A stretch of DNA of 64,000 nucleotides from Sweltsa coloradensis (taxonomy: Eukaryota > Arthropoda > Insecta > Plecoptera > Chloroperlidae). Positions 47,717 to 59,206 of this stretch are shown here, in pieces. The DNA lies in NCBI GenBank assembly GCA_024449915.1, contig JAMZAV010000006.1:1674001-1738000 (forward strand), read 5' to 3'. How positions within the stretch are numbered: position 1 is the first letter of the stretch; each line of letters opens with the position of its first letter. Both the position numbers and the translations under genes were made by a program. The notes beneath the pieces were generated by a model. That model did no database searches. It was not told the DNA's origin and worked only from the letters and a program-made list of their open reading frames with translations.

Positions 47717-47837
47717 GAAGATTTTTAACTTCTGATTTGGACTCAAGTCCATCAGTTCTTGTCTTAGGAGTTTGTAAACGGTGACTTTGGAGCCGTCCTA
47801 GCAACGAAGCACATAATAAATTTCAGAGTTGTTCTGA

Positions 47838-48062
47838 ATCGGCCTTGTTGATTCTGGCGTTGATTCGCGGGTGTTCGCACTGTCCATACCACTGATTGCT
47901 ATATTTCCTATTAAAATATCGATCTTTGGTTGGTTATCGCTCACTCGTCGATTGCGTCGGGGCCTGCAGGGTTGGCTTGGTCGCTTTGATTTAAAGTCCC
48001 CACTGAAAATCAGTTATATAACTGAGTGGGTAGACTCTAAATAAAATTTATTTATTTATTTA
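47838..48062 (+). mobile_element. SINE-like repeat with nested-hairpin tail, best copy
   Basis: The longest copy of the family. Head about 47838-47880, then CTGTCCATACCACTGATTGC, CTCACTCGTCGATTGCGTCG, GGCCTGCAGGGTTGGCTTGG, TCGCTTTGATTTAAAGTCC, then the hairpin CCCACT...AGTGGG enclosing the 14-bp palindrome CAGTTATATAACTG, then GTAGACTCTAAATAAAATTT and an (ATTT)n tail. Non-coding. Confidence 0.7.
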
Positions 48063-48955
48063 ATTTAATATCATTTATAATAGTATTCGTATTTGTGGAA
48101 GTGCCATTTGTTAAGTATTTTCTTTGTTCTATTTAAGGGCTGTCAAGTTTGAGACATGTGATCCAAACTGCACGAGAAAAAAGAAAATTCACATAAAATC
48201 CGTTCCATGTCTCCCTCTTAGAGGCGTCTGGATTTTATTTTTGTCTCAATGTGATGGCGTGATCACGAGAGAAGGGTGACCTCAGAAAGTCGGGGTGATT
48301 GATACGTAGGGGGTACTTACTAAAGAGGTTCAGTCAATGTCTCATGTAGAGTGAGATGCAAACTTAACGCATTAATATTAAGAAAAGGTGAGATGAATGA
48401 GCTTAAGACGTACGGGAGTACTCAAAATAGAGAGCGAATCTACTAAACCCTTTCCGGCCCAAAGGTGCCATAGGACCCATAACGTTTCAAAAATGTTATC
48501 TGTGTAACTAATAGTTTTTTCAATTTGACCCAAATTTTTTAATATTTTTTTGTAAATAATAAATTAATATTTTTTTTCCACGTTCCAATAGGACCAAAAG
48601 TGAATATTTTAGAGAAGATTGAAAATACAAATCTTCAAAAAAGGCTAAAAATGGGGGGGGGGGAAACGGTTTGTCATGGAAATGCAGTAAATCTCTAGTT
48701 AAAAAAAAAACTAGGAACAATCTTGTTTTAGGAATGTATTTCATATTTAAATTTTATTTTTAAATGAAGCTTTTATTCTAGTTCCAAAATTTCCCAAAAC
48801 TCATTTAAATTCATAATAAAAAATATGAAAAATACTAACATTCTTAAAAACAAATACGAAACTCAAATTGTTTGCTTAAAATTACCTAATTTTAACAGAT
48901 TTAATTCAAATAACAACACGCAAATTAAATTTTAATGCATTGGAAATTGGAATAC
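48063..48955. other. No recognised feature
   Basis: Mixed, then AT-rich with an internal G-run (48651-48663). Confidence 0.4.
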
Positions 48956-48973
48956 TTGGTGGAGGTGCCGGGT
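48956..48973 (+). repeat. 19-bp motif, copy 7
   Basis: TTGGTGGAGGTGCCGGGT, one T shorter at the left. Confidence 0.8.
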
Positions 48974-49110
48974 ACGGATAATTGTACATTTCAAAAAGTG
49001 TTTTAAACAATTAAGAGCGTGTCAATCGGAGTTCGTGTTCTTGTTTCTATTGTGAGATGTGACACACTCAGACGAACTGACTAACCGACTGACAGATAAG
49101 TGTTGCTTTA
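48956..49110 (+). mobile_element. Motif-bearing repeat, third long copy
   Basis: Starts with the 19-bp motif (48956-48973) and, about 100 bases on, has TATTGTGAGATGTGACACAC and ACTGACTAACCGACTGACAGA. The second block also occurs near 61225-61255 (TATCGTGAGATGTGACACAC) without a motif beside it. Confidence 0.4.
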
Positions 49111-49794
49111 TATTGCCCTTAGATACACAGTCCCACTAGGTAGTGTACTGCCCACTGTACTTAAAAGATGTTGAAATTGCCTGAGAAATAGACCATGTGC
49201 TTTAAATATAATTTTAGTAAATGTTTAAAAATGCATTGCCAAATTAGTTTTAAATATGCCTCCAGTTAGCTACACATATTTTAAGATTGAATGGTAACTT
49301 CGAAAATAATTTAAATTAAGTTACTATACACATAAATAGGTCAGCACAAAATTTAAACTAATAAAAATGTAATCTTTCGTAAAGTTACGAGATAGTTTGA
49401 TGGAAAATATATTACATTACCCCCCACATTTCCGCGTCATAATCTTACAAATTGAATTGTATTGTCTTCGGTAAGAGTTGCGCTTGTTTTATAAGAATCA
49501 AGAGTAATTTCTTCTCAAAGCTTCGGGAAACGAAATAAAAAGAAGCGCCAAATGTAATCAACTATTCTCACTAAACTTTTTAATAATGTAAAACCAAGAT
49601 GGCGATAGGGTTATACGTTCGAAAACTTTTACCACGAGATTAACGCATTATGAAAAAGTAATAATTTTATATTAACTGAATCGCACAAAAATATAATCAT
49701 TGTTATAAGAATATTAAATTATTGCCATTATTAATCTTTCGTCTTGCGTAACAGAGTTATAAATCAAAACTAGCAGTAAGTTTCTGGATATTCT
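49111..49794. other. AT-rich, no recognised feature
   Basis: Nothing supported. Confidence 0.4.
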
Positions 49795-49880
49795 AACGCA
49801 CTAAGCTACTATTAGGTAAGATCCCGGCAATCGGGAGACCGGGGTTCGATACCCCGCTGGGATGGATTTTTTAATTTCAA
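49795..49880 (+). tRNA. tRNA-like 3' half
   Basis: TCGGGAGACCGGGGTTCGAT ACCCCGCTGGGATGGATTTTTTAATTTC-type sequence matches the 3' half and right flank of the 13.9, 24.8 and 51.3 kb tRNA-like repeats. The 5' half is lost. Confidence 0.45.
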
Positions 49881-51162
49881 GATTGATTTCCATAAAATAA
49901 TATTAGGTTTTTAGTTTTAGATGATGGATCAGTTCGAGTTGTTTGATGATTTAGTTGTTACAGAACATCTTCTTCTGTAACATAACGCATACATGAACTT
50001 GAAACTTTTTCTTACGTTGAAACAAATAAATTTGATGTCTAAACAGCTAGTTTTATTAATTTTCAATATATCTTAAAACCATCAAAATATTTTATAGAAC
50101 ACTTTATGCTTCAAAAAAGGTATGCGGGAAGCGTAAAAGATAAAAAACAAACATTTTAAATGTAAATAAAATGTGTAGAATGCAGATTAGTTTGTGTAGT
50201 ATTTAACAATTAGTAATTGCGGTATGGGTGGTTGTTGTTATAATATTGCAGTAAGGTATTCAAAACAAAACAAAAGTAGTACACTGCACATACAAATTCT
50301 TCTACCATTAACCCCACCCCACAAAAAAATGTATTATAATTCCGTTAAAAATATGAATTTTGATGTTTTACTTTAAAATATATTTGCATTTAAGTATAAT
50401 TTTTTGCCAGTTACAGTTAGTGTCGTGTAGCAATTTTGAAAGCAGATACGGAAAATACTGGTCCAGTATAAATCAATGTAATTTCACATTTATTTAGTGT
50501 CTGCTTTGGTAGCCGAGTCTAAATAAATTATAGGTTATATAGTTAAATATATATATTATATATTATAGTTATATTTTAGGTAAAAGTTAAAATACATATT
50601 CGAATAAAAACAATTTTACACACTTCGTGGTTGGTATAGTATTGGAATATTTCGCGAGTTTCTCTTGATTCGATGTTATCTGTTTATAGCTCTTTCCACT
50701 TGAACTATATAGGCCCTTGTTTCTTAGAGTTGAGCAACCTGTACATGGCTCTCTTGGGTAAAATGAATTACTTCAACGTAACCACCCAGACCCCGCCCAC
50801 ATCTGTTTGCAACATTTCCCTATAAACTTCAGTTGCAGGTTAAACTTTGCGCGGGATGGAGGAAGTAACAGTCTTGTTAAGGAAAGGTCAAAGTATATAA
50901 TAAGCCAAAACACATTTCCTAATTATACCAATTATATTACGTAGACTTGCCCTTCATTATCACTTATTCATTAACATAATATTACAATACGCTTATAATC
51001 ATTAAACCATCATGAAGGAACTGACATAGGTATACGTACGCAAAATATTTTAAAATACAAATATGTGCTTAATCAATCTTGAGGACACATGCGATATTTT
51101 ATTCACCTGCCAAATTTTATCAGACTGTATACAATATACATGCATATACAACATTTCAATTT
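49881..51162. other. AT-rich, no recognised feature
   Basis: Nothing supported. Confidence 0.4.
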
Positions 51163-51360
51163 CTCTATTTGGTTAGTCGGGAAACGCTCCCGTAGGTGAA
51201 ATTATTAATATTGAATACAATTCAGAAATTTACAAAATCTAAAGTTCAAAAGTTACCGTCTCGGGTGGTCTAGTTGGCAAAGGCGCCTACCTGGAATGTG
51301 GGAGACCCGGGTTCTAACCCCGGTAGGGATGGATTTTGCAATTTCTTAATTATGTTAAAT
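51163..51360 (+). mobile_element. tRNA-like repeat with hairpin head, copy
   Basis: Head CTCTATTTGGTTAGTCGGGA AACGCTCCCGTAGGTG, then ATACAATTCAGAAATTT, the tRNA-like part (51255-51333), and GCAATTTCTTAATTATGTTA. The order is that of 13699-14005 but the inverted repeats are more decayed. Confidence 0.65.
51255..51333 (+). tRNA. tRNA-like sequence, pseudo
   Basis: CCGTCTCGGGTGGTCTAGTT, GGCGCCTACC, TGGAATGTGGGAGACC and GGTTCTAACCC (B box with one change). Confidence 0.5.
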
Positions 51361-53164
51361 ACTAATACATGTTCTTCTTTCCTTATTTGTGGTTTATATT
51401 TTTGTTCGCTTTCACATTATTATTCACAAATACAGTTTCATATATTTGGTTACAACATATAGGTCTAATGATCTTATATCTGCATTGTAGAGAATACTGC
51501 ACTTTGCCAGCACAGTTTCAAGTAGAATGCTATCGATAGAAATTACAACACGGCAAAACTATGTTATACTAACTTTTTATTATAACATAAATCCTTACAG
51601 TGAGTGAAATTATAAAACTCGACGTGAGATTCGTTAATATGACTAAGGCCAACTCAGCGTGTATCTACTTTAATTCGCACCCCATGGGCTAACCGGGAAT
51701 TCAACCTGGCACTCAACAGTATAAACCGAAACATACATAATAACAGTTCACTTAAAAGCTGTTACACATTGGGTACTGAATTAAATAATTATATTGTCTC
51801 AGGAAATAGTAAGCTAGTATGAAGTGTGGGTAAAAGCGGGTTTCTTGTCTCGTTATCTTAATTTTTCACTGGCATATGCTGCGATTGATTCATCTTAAAT
51901 AGTCCTGAACTAGGACATTCGTTCTCATTTATCATCACACAATGTATCTAGTGGGTTTCCAGGGAACGGATTCATGTACTATTTAACTCTTGGTTAAGAA
52001 GAAAAATAAAGCTTAAATGGATATCCATAATACTTAACTAACAGCGTTAGTAGCCACGTATTATATATTAATTCAACAACATATATACAATCCAGTAAAA
52101 TTCAGATAACATTGATTAAATAGTATATATGTAGGAATTACACAAATTATTATCATCAAGCTATGCTTAAAAGTATAAAATATCTTTAGGGTTACAGAAA
52201 TTTATAACTGATAAGACATTATTATTTATATATAAAGATACATGATGGAACATCAAATCATGTAGAGATATATGTACAATAAGACAGAAAGTAAATAACC
52301 ACTATTTCATACTATTCATTATTACCGTTGGTCTACAGTTATATATATTTTCTCTCTAAAGACTCTGATTCGGTCTCGAGTTAGTTAGCCGCCACCGGCA
52401 ATCCTTACTGAAAGAATTCTCTAAGGTATTCATTCGTTAAAGAGAATACAAGAGATTAAATCTTTTTTTAAACAGCCCTTTGACATTCTCTTCACAATGG
52501 TGCTAACTATTGTCTCCTAGATGTTTTACTTAGGTTAATATCTGGAGAAAGTGGTCCTTACTCAAAGTACCTATAGTTACAGCTGTTGTTAGACATTGGT
52601 GAAACTCCATGGTTAGACTGAAAAGGGGCATGCATTGCACCCTGAGCAGTTTTTCACGAGAAATATATAAATTTAAAAGAGACTAGCTAGAAAACTTATA
52701 CCATAAGATAAGGAAAGATAACGGACAGACTTAATAAGAAGGTTGGGGGATGTCTGCAGAGGTAAAAGAGGGGGAGACAAATTAGAGTTGTGAAGGGGAG
52801 AAGAAAATGGAAAATAACGGTATTGTTGCCGAGAAAACCCTTATAAAGATAATTACTTTTCTCCTGCATTTACTTTATAGTAGTTAAATATACATTTATG
52901 ACTTACAATCCCCATCTATATTTATTAGCTTCGCGTCTGTACATACGTAAATGTAAGAGCTCTATTTTTAAGGCGCGTTTTAGAACAGCTTCGGTCCAAA
53001 AACCTTTAAAGAATATATATAACTTATATATATATAATCAACTCAAAACTGCATTTTGTATATGTAATTTCATTGCTAAGAATATACTTTTTGCTTCAAC
53101 TTTGTAGGTAAATGCCGTGTTATTCTCATTTTTCTATGGTATTTCGTTATAATACATAGAATAT
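51361..53164. other. AT-rich, no recognised gene
   Basis: A B-box-like segment on the minus strand near 51685-51705 may be another tRNA relic. Nothing else is supported. Confidence 0.35.
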
Positions 53165-53350
53165 AACAAAATGGGGCAGTCCGCGATGGCTCATGCGATT
53201 AAGACGCAGTTTCGAAGCGGATGACACAAATATGACGAGGGTGTTAATTCTGTAATATGGATGGCATGGGTAATTTTCAAATGTAGTTTACTCTTATCTT
53301 TCTTCACTCATCGTCTTGATTAGCATTTTTGCAATAATGGAGACATTAAG
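53165..53350 (+). mobile_element. Diverged SINE with tRNA-like head
   Basis: The head (GCGATGGCTCATGCGATTAA GACGC) is Ser-tRNA-like. The 3' part, TTATCTTTCTTCACTCATCG TCTTGATTAGCATTTTTGCA with ACATTAAGCAATACAAAT, aligns to TTATCTTTCACCACTCATCG TCCCGAATAGCC and ACGTAAACAATACAAAT of the 5S SINE at 17210-17280. So it is a related tail under a different head. Confidence 0.4.
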
Positions 53351-53822
53351 CAATACAAATCAATCAATCTATCAACAAAAGGGTCTCCGGTTTTTAGAAA
53401 ATTATTTTGAAAAACCTATACATATTACAGAACTAAAACATGCAGAAAAAAAATATTCCCATCGAAATGAGGAGTTTTTTTCATTCATCATTTTTATTAC
53501 TAATATCTCGATCGAAATATGGTACTTTGCTCAAAAGTTGTTTTTGTAAATAATATTGCTTGAATTATGTTACTTTCCTAATGTATTCTCTGTGAAAAAT
53601 AACTTATCGATTTATTTTACATATTTACTGAAAAATATGTTTTAGCAGTTTATTCAGTACAGCAAGTAAACACATACGGGGTGCATTAAAGTGCTTTGCG
53701 CATCTCGATCAGAATTCATAAATAACTCATAAATAAATCTGGCGACAGGAAATTGTTATTCAATGGAGATTTCTTGAATACAATTTCTTTCCACTTGCAA
53801 ATGTAAAGAGGTTAGGTTTATG

Positions 53823-53824
<2 letters not shown>

Positions 53825-53862
<38 letters not shown>
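53825..53862. repeat. (AG)n microsatellite
   Basis: About 18-19 uninterrupted AG units. Confidence 0.95.
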
Positions 53863-53863
<1 letters not shown>

Positions 53864-54909
53864 TGCATTTTGCATTCAAACGTGTGATTTACCGAACTCT
53901 CTTTTGTGTGCGGAAATGTTTGGCTGGTCTCCAATAACAGGAAAGAGTGACCACAAGAGTTGTCGTATGCTTATTGTATGCACTTTGTACGGCTAAATTA
54001 TTTCGAATGTTAACTTTTACTTCCTTCCTTTACATTCATTCAAAGGGGGAGGAAGCAGTGCAGTAATAAGTTCGTCTGTATTTACGGTGTAGGAAAAAGG
54101 AAAACTGTGTTTCCGCTTCACTGGTCTAGAAGAGAAAACTGTATGGTGTTTGACATAGTTTCGTTCATAGATGTTAAGTCCAAATATAGAGTAGATGCAT
54201 TGGTTTAGTACAAGACCACTAAAGCAATCAAACCGTGTATTTTTTAATGTTTATGTATTGATATACACACATAAAAACTTTAAATAAATAAATCTTGTAA
54301 AATATATATTGAGTGTAATTGTATTACGTAAAACAGAAACTATGTACATAGCAATTGACATTAAATTTGCTTTTATGTTGCTGGCGCCGACACCATGGAC
54401 GAGCGAACAATGTTCAAGTCAAGACCGGTATTATAAACAGGGAACACCGACCAAACAAGCGGGACACGATTCCATCCGCGGACAGCGCCACAATCAACAT
54501 GGCCAATTGGGATTATGTGTGTATTTGTGCCTCGTTGCTAGGACGAATCCAAAATCACTGTTGACACATTTCTCAGCAAAGATTTGGTGGGCCTAATTCC
54601 ATATCAGATGTTAAAATTTTCTGCCTTATTCGAAACCTGGAGCTTCTTCATTGGAAGCAGGGACTAACCACAATCATTTTTGTTGTTGTTGAAGTTCTGT
54701 TTATATATTTATGTAGCAATAATATAATATAGTCACTAATGAGTACAGGCTTTTGGTTGGGATAATATGGCGATTATAATAAGGCGATATGCAGAATAAT
54801 CGAGGTCACTTCGAATACAGTAATGTACAATATTATGAACGTTTATTTGTTTTCGCAATATCCATACCATTAACTTACTAAAATGGATTTCCAAGGATAA
54901 CTACATTAA
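53863..54909. other. No gene; GC-richer island 54380-54600
   Basis: The island carries two overlapping open frames (54309-54596) of unrecognised content. CAAACAAGCGGGACACGATT C resembles CAAATAGGCTGGACACGATT C near 8789-8815, so part of it may be an old repeat. Confidence 0.3.
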
Positions 54910-55550
54910 AGGGGCTGAAAACCCAAAAAATTATTTTTTACCACGTGATCTATAGCACAATACTACACTTAAATGACCGTTTAAACAATTATCTTGTAAC
55001 TGTGATTTAAAACGAATTTTCCAATTTTTTGGATCCAGAAATGTAAAAAAATTAGTGTTTTGGGAAATTTCTTAAATCGGCTTTAACCTGCTTTTTTTTT
55101 GGTCCACATAGATACTAGAGCATAGTACCAATCTAAAATGCCTCTTTATAACATCGTGTCTTGAAACTGTGCCCAAATATACCCTCAAACACGCAAAAAT
55201 ATGCATTCCAAAATCACACCCCATCTTGGTAATCAACATATTTTGACCGAACTACTTGCCCAAATTACAAAACAAAATATAGAGAATTTACAGAAAAGGC
55301 TGTAGAGTACGTCAATAATGGCCAATGTTTTTTTGGATCAAAATCCTCCAAGGTCACGGGGCATAAAGATCGTCCCCATGTTATTTCTTATGGGAGATTT
55401 TTGCCGATGGGACCTAGCTCGAAAAATGTCATGTTTGACAATTTTTTGGGAGGTCATGGTGGCCCCAATAATTTTTCTGTTAATTGCTAAATTCATTACT
55501 AGGTAGCCTGAATGAAATCAATTTTTTGAGTTTAGCGGTTAAATACCCCT
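54910..55550. mobile_element. TTAA-flanked MITE, copy 1
   Basis: Starts AGGGGCTGAAAACCC and ends TTAAATACCCCT, with TTAA on each side (54906-54909, 55551-55554). It is collinear with 63165-63748 over its whole length (AAATGACCGTTTAAA, CATAGATACT.GAGCAT.GTACC, TTGAAACTGTGC, CAAAATCACACCC, TATGGGAGATTTTTGCCGAT). A TTAA duplication fits Kolobok or piggyBac; the AGGGG start favours Kolobok-like. ORF 55318-55506 is inside. Confidence 0.8.
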
Positions 55551-55649
55551 TTAAATACATTATTCGCATAAAACTCTTTAGTGTAATAATAGTAAGTAAC
55601 GTAGATGTGCATTAACAATCATGTGACTGTCACTTTAGCACAACGGACT

Positions 55650-55757
55650 TGCTATGTTGAATACATCGGTTCCCGATTAGTCACCGAAGTTAAGGAACAT
55701 CGGGCGTGGTCAGTACTTGGATGGTTGACCACTTAGGAACATCACGTTCCGTTGCCA
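55650..55757 (+). mobile_element. 5S-rRNA-like SINE head with intact promoter boxes
   Basis: CACCGAAGTTAAGGAACATC GGGCGTGGTCAGTACTTGGA TGG.TGACCACTTAGGAAC keeps both the A-box and C-box regions of 5S rRNA in proper spacing, more like true 5S than the 16.9 or 21.4 kb copies. The 5' third does not match 5S well. The tail is of another type. It may be a 5S pseudogene or a different SINE family. Confidence 0.6.
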
Positions 55758-55860
55758 ATGCGGATCGACAAAGTGTGCCCCGATAGAAAATGATCCTTGC
55801 ACTTTGCATTGTCACCGTTAGCCGCTTGTGGATAACAATGTTATAACAAGTTCCTAGGAT

Positions 55861-56031
55861 TATTTACTACAATTCAGAAATTAAAAAAGTCTTAAATTCT
55901 TAAATTGAAAATTTCTGACAATTCAGAAACTAAAAAAGTCTTAAATTCTTATATTGAAAATTTCTGAATTATAGTAAATAATATCAAGTACACCTACGGG
56001 AGTGTTTCCCGACTAAACAAATCGAGAAAAG
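55861..56031 (-). mobile_element. tRNA-less relative of the TIR/hairpin-head repeat
   Basis: TATTTACTACAATTCAGAAA TTAAAAAA (55861-55888) and TTTCTGAATTATAGTAAATA (55961-55980) are the same inverted repeats as at 13741/13974. Next comes the head in reverse (GTACACCTACGGGAGTGTTT CCCGACTAAACAAATCGAG). Between the arms there is no tRNA; instead a unit of about 50 bp (AAGTCTTAAATTCTTA.ATTG AAAATTTCTGA) is duplicated. Confidence 0.7.
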
Positions 56032-57880
56032 TTCCTGGTGTTGGCTATTCAACAGACAAAAAAACTTTTAAATGTTGAATTAAGGTGATACCTATATAAC
56101 AGCTGTTAGTTCTCCTATTGTGTTATTTATTAAAGAATTAGTATATACTTTTTTTATTTCTGTATAAAAGTTTTTATCTACTGAAAGAGTTATGAATAAA
56201 ATACGTTGCTTAACGTGAATGTGCGTTTAAAAGATAAACATCACAATCTTTACAACGCTGGCGTTGCGTCCAAGTAAGCCTACACAGTAAAGTAATTATA
56301 TACTAAGTAAATTACACACGGGACATGTGTCCAGCGGAAGCACTACACTGTTAAACCAACCTCCTTCTTATCGCCATAATGTAACCGTTTGTAATGTTGG
56401 CAAAAAAAAATAACCCAATATAAGCCTACTCATTAGTTGAGAAACTCAAGTTTAGTTTTTTTTTCGTCGAGTCTTGTATTTTACATTCACTGCCCGCGGC
56501 TTAGATTTATGACCGGGCGCTTGTTTATGGACAATATGCTTGGCTTGACTCCAGAACCGCGGACGGGGGTGGGGGGGTTGTGGTTCCTCACAGTTGAGTA
56601 GGCTGTAGGCATATTTCCACCATGGCGGAATTAGAGGAGAAACATGCTTTCGCTTCAACTATCCATCTAAAACAGCCTCAAGTCTTTGGTATAACTTCAT
56701 GGAAGATTGTTATTTAGTAAAGTTTGAAGTAATATTATATACGTTTTAAGTACTTTTTGATGCTGCGTGAAAATATTCAGATTGAGTCAATTTAAATTTT
56801 AAATCGTTCTATTCTAATGTGTATAAGAAACATCAATTCAACTTTTTAAAAGTTACTTGTTATTTTTACATTTAATCAATATCTCACTTTAATTAAATTC
56901 TACTTTGAAACTTATATGCTGTGAAATTCTCTCACTAATAGAATGTAAATTTTAAAACTATTACTTCCTTCAACACTTATGATATAGTGTGTTGTTACGT
57001 GACAGGTCTGGTAAACTGCACTTGTGGGACATGCGACCTGCTCTAATGTGGCCACAACGTATGAAATAACTAAATATTAATAACACTTCATTTCCAGGTT
57101 TAGAAGAGCACTTAAACATTCTATAGAAATAGCTTATTTTGTAAATGACTACACTTCTAATCATTTTCAAACAAATTACACTGTTTAGATAAATTAGGGA
57201 AAGTCCAATTATTACTTCATTCCCCTATCCCTTCATAATAATATTATTCCTTCTATATCTATGTTAAAAAATTATGTACTTAATTTCCGTGATTTTCATT
57301 TCATAATTTGAACATGTAACATGTGAACACTGCATTTTGTTTATGTGTTTATTGAGAATATTATTAGTTCACAATATTTATTATTGATTGAATATGTCCC
57401 GCACTCAAGACTGTCCATTATTAACTTGGTTTCTAATTTTTATCAAGATAAGTAAATTCCTTCACATTATTAGATGTGTTTTTGGAACAATTACATGTTT
57501 TAAAATTGAGACAAAAAAATTGAATCCAACCCTCCTTTTGTATATTCCTTACTTTATCAACTATGATGTTAGAAACTCAAAGATTTTGAAACTTTTACAG
57601 TCTTGCGTTTAGCTTACTAGGTCTAACATTTAATACCAAAAAACTGTTTCTCATTCATAAAAATCATATAGGCTTAGTTAGTTCATGAACTCAAAAGTCG
57701 TATTTTGTATCATAGAGAAAATTACCTCTACTTTGCACATTTTATTTAAATAGGAATATAAATATAACTAAACTAGACGGCCCAGAAATTAGTAACGAAC
57801 TCAAACGTGACACTTCCCTTTGAAATTCAAGTAAACACGAGTTAGTCCGTAATTAACCCCAACTTTGTATAATGTTGCAG
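56032..57880. other. No recognised gene
   Basis: AT-rich with a GC-richer patch at 56480-56650 (G-run at 56566-56577). Nothing supported. Confidence 0.4.
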
Positions 57881-57969
57881 GTAAATATTTCGCCTCTCTG
57901 GAATTGCCGGGCAAAGATAGACGCGTCCGTCGCACGTCACATTAGCGGAGCTACGCCGACCATAATAAG
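57881..57969 (+). CDS. Weak candidate internal exon
   Basis: A GC-rich 89-bp block sits between an acceptor-like TAATGTTGCAG (AG at 57879-57880) and a donor GTAAAA at 57970. One frame is open throughout and reads VNISPLWNCRAKIDASVARH then ISGATPT.. ; a second reads GKYFASLELPGKDRRVRR before a stop. I recognise neither. CAGGTAAATA at 57878 could instead be a donor. The base composition contrast with the surrounding AT-rich DNA is the best evidence. Confidence 0.25.
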
Positions 57970-59187
57970 GTAAAAACTTGTAGAGCACGTATTCCATAAA
58001 AACGCAACTTCATTCGTTTTCTTGACAAAAAAACTTTTTTACGGGCCGTGGAATTTTTTTTTCAGGGTTAGGCTTAATTGATATGTTTATGTAAACAAAT
58101 ATGACGTAGGCTGAAATTTGAATTCTTTGCTTTTTTAATTTAAAGACAGTTTGTTAGTTCTGGTGTTCAGATGGGACCTAGAATAATTCCCCAAAAGGAA
58201 GTTACATGACATGTTTATGACTTTATTCAACAAACTTAAAGAAACACAGCAACATGTAATACACTACTAATTCTATTCATATTTTTAATCTGCAGAAATT
58301 AAAACGAAAATTGTATTTGAATTATTCTGTAAAAAAAACTCACATTTTAATGATATCACATATTTTAAATTCAAACTTATAAAGCGACTACTGAAATACT
58401 TTGATCTAATACGATCATATTTTAAAATGTAACCGGTTTTATCTATAACCTAACAAGTAAATTTTTTTTAGCTAAAACATTATGTGACAATAAAACTAGT
58501 ACCATAGATTTGAATGAAGGTACTCGTCTTATACACACATCCCACCTATTGAATATGATTTTTGTCTCTGACCCAATAGAAAGATGTACGGTAGACGTCT
58601 CCTCAATTACATATTATCACCTCGTCGTTTCAAATATGCACAGTTTCAACAGAGAAAATACGACAGAAAGAGACGACATGCTGAAAAATAGTGTTTTTGA
58701 ATCAGGTAGTTTGTTTTAAGAAGTGCAAAATAAATGTATTTAATTATTTATAACTGTATGCTTTGACTCATGAGTGAGAAACTGAACTTAATAATCATCA
58801 ACATAAGTGTAACACGTTATTAATGCACTGTGAAAATATTATAGAGATATACATTTTTACAAAGGGGGTAAAGTAAAAATGACTAATGCAATCTTACTGA
58901 AGTGAAGCATATTTTATTGCATTGCTATTGCTATGACTGCTTCCAAGTCTGCAAAATCTCCAAATATTGTCAGAAAAAATAACACAATGAGAACATCGGG
59001 TATATCTATATTGATTCTAAAAGTATGTGTTTTCAGTTGGAATAAATCTTCACAATTTAAAATTTAAAATTTAAAAAAATTGGTTACATAGAAATATTAC
59101 ACCTAGGCAAGTGGTCAAAATTGCATACAATGTTTACGTTGCACACCGCTACCATGTTTACGAATCGGGACGAATATACTACAGGCT
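57970..59187. other. AT-rich, no recognised feature
   Basis: ORF 58510-58719 is not recognised and has no supporting signals. Confidence 0.4.
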
Positions 59188-59206
59188 ACCCGGCACCTCC
59201 ACCAAA
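59188..59206 (-). repeat. 19-bp motif, copy 8
   Basis: Exact ACCCGGCACCTCCACCAAA. Confidence 0.8.

Noticed and set aside
55318..55506. Small ORF also partly present at 63619-63801
   Set aside because: Both are within the TTAA-flanked MITE family; the shared peptide reflects repeat homology, and the frames break differently.
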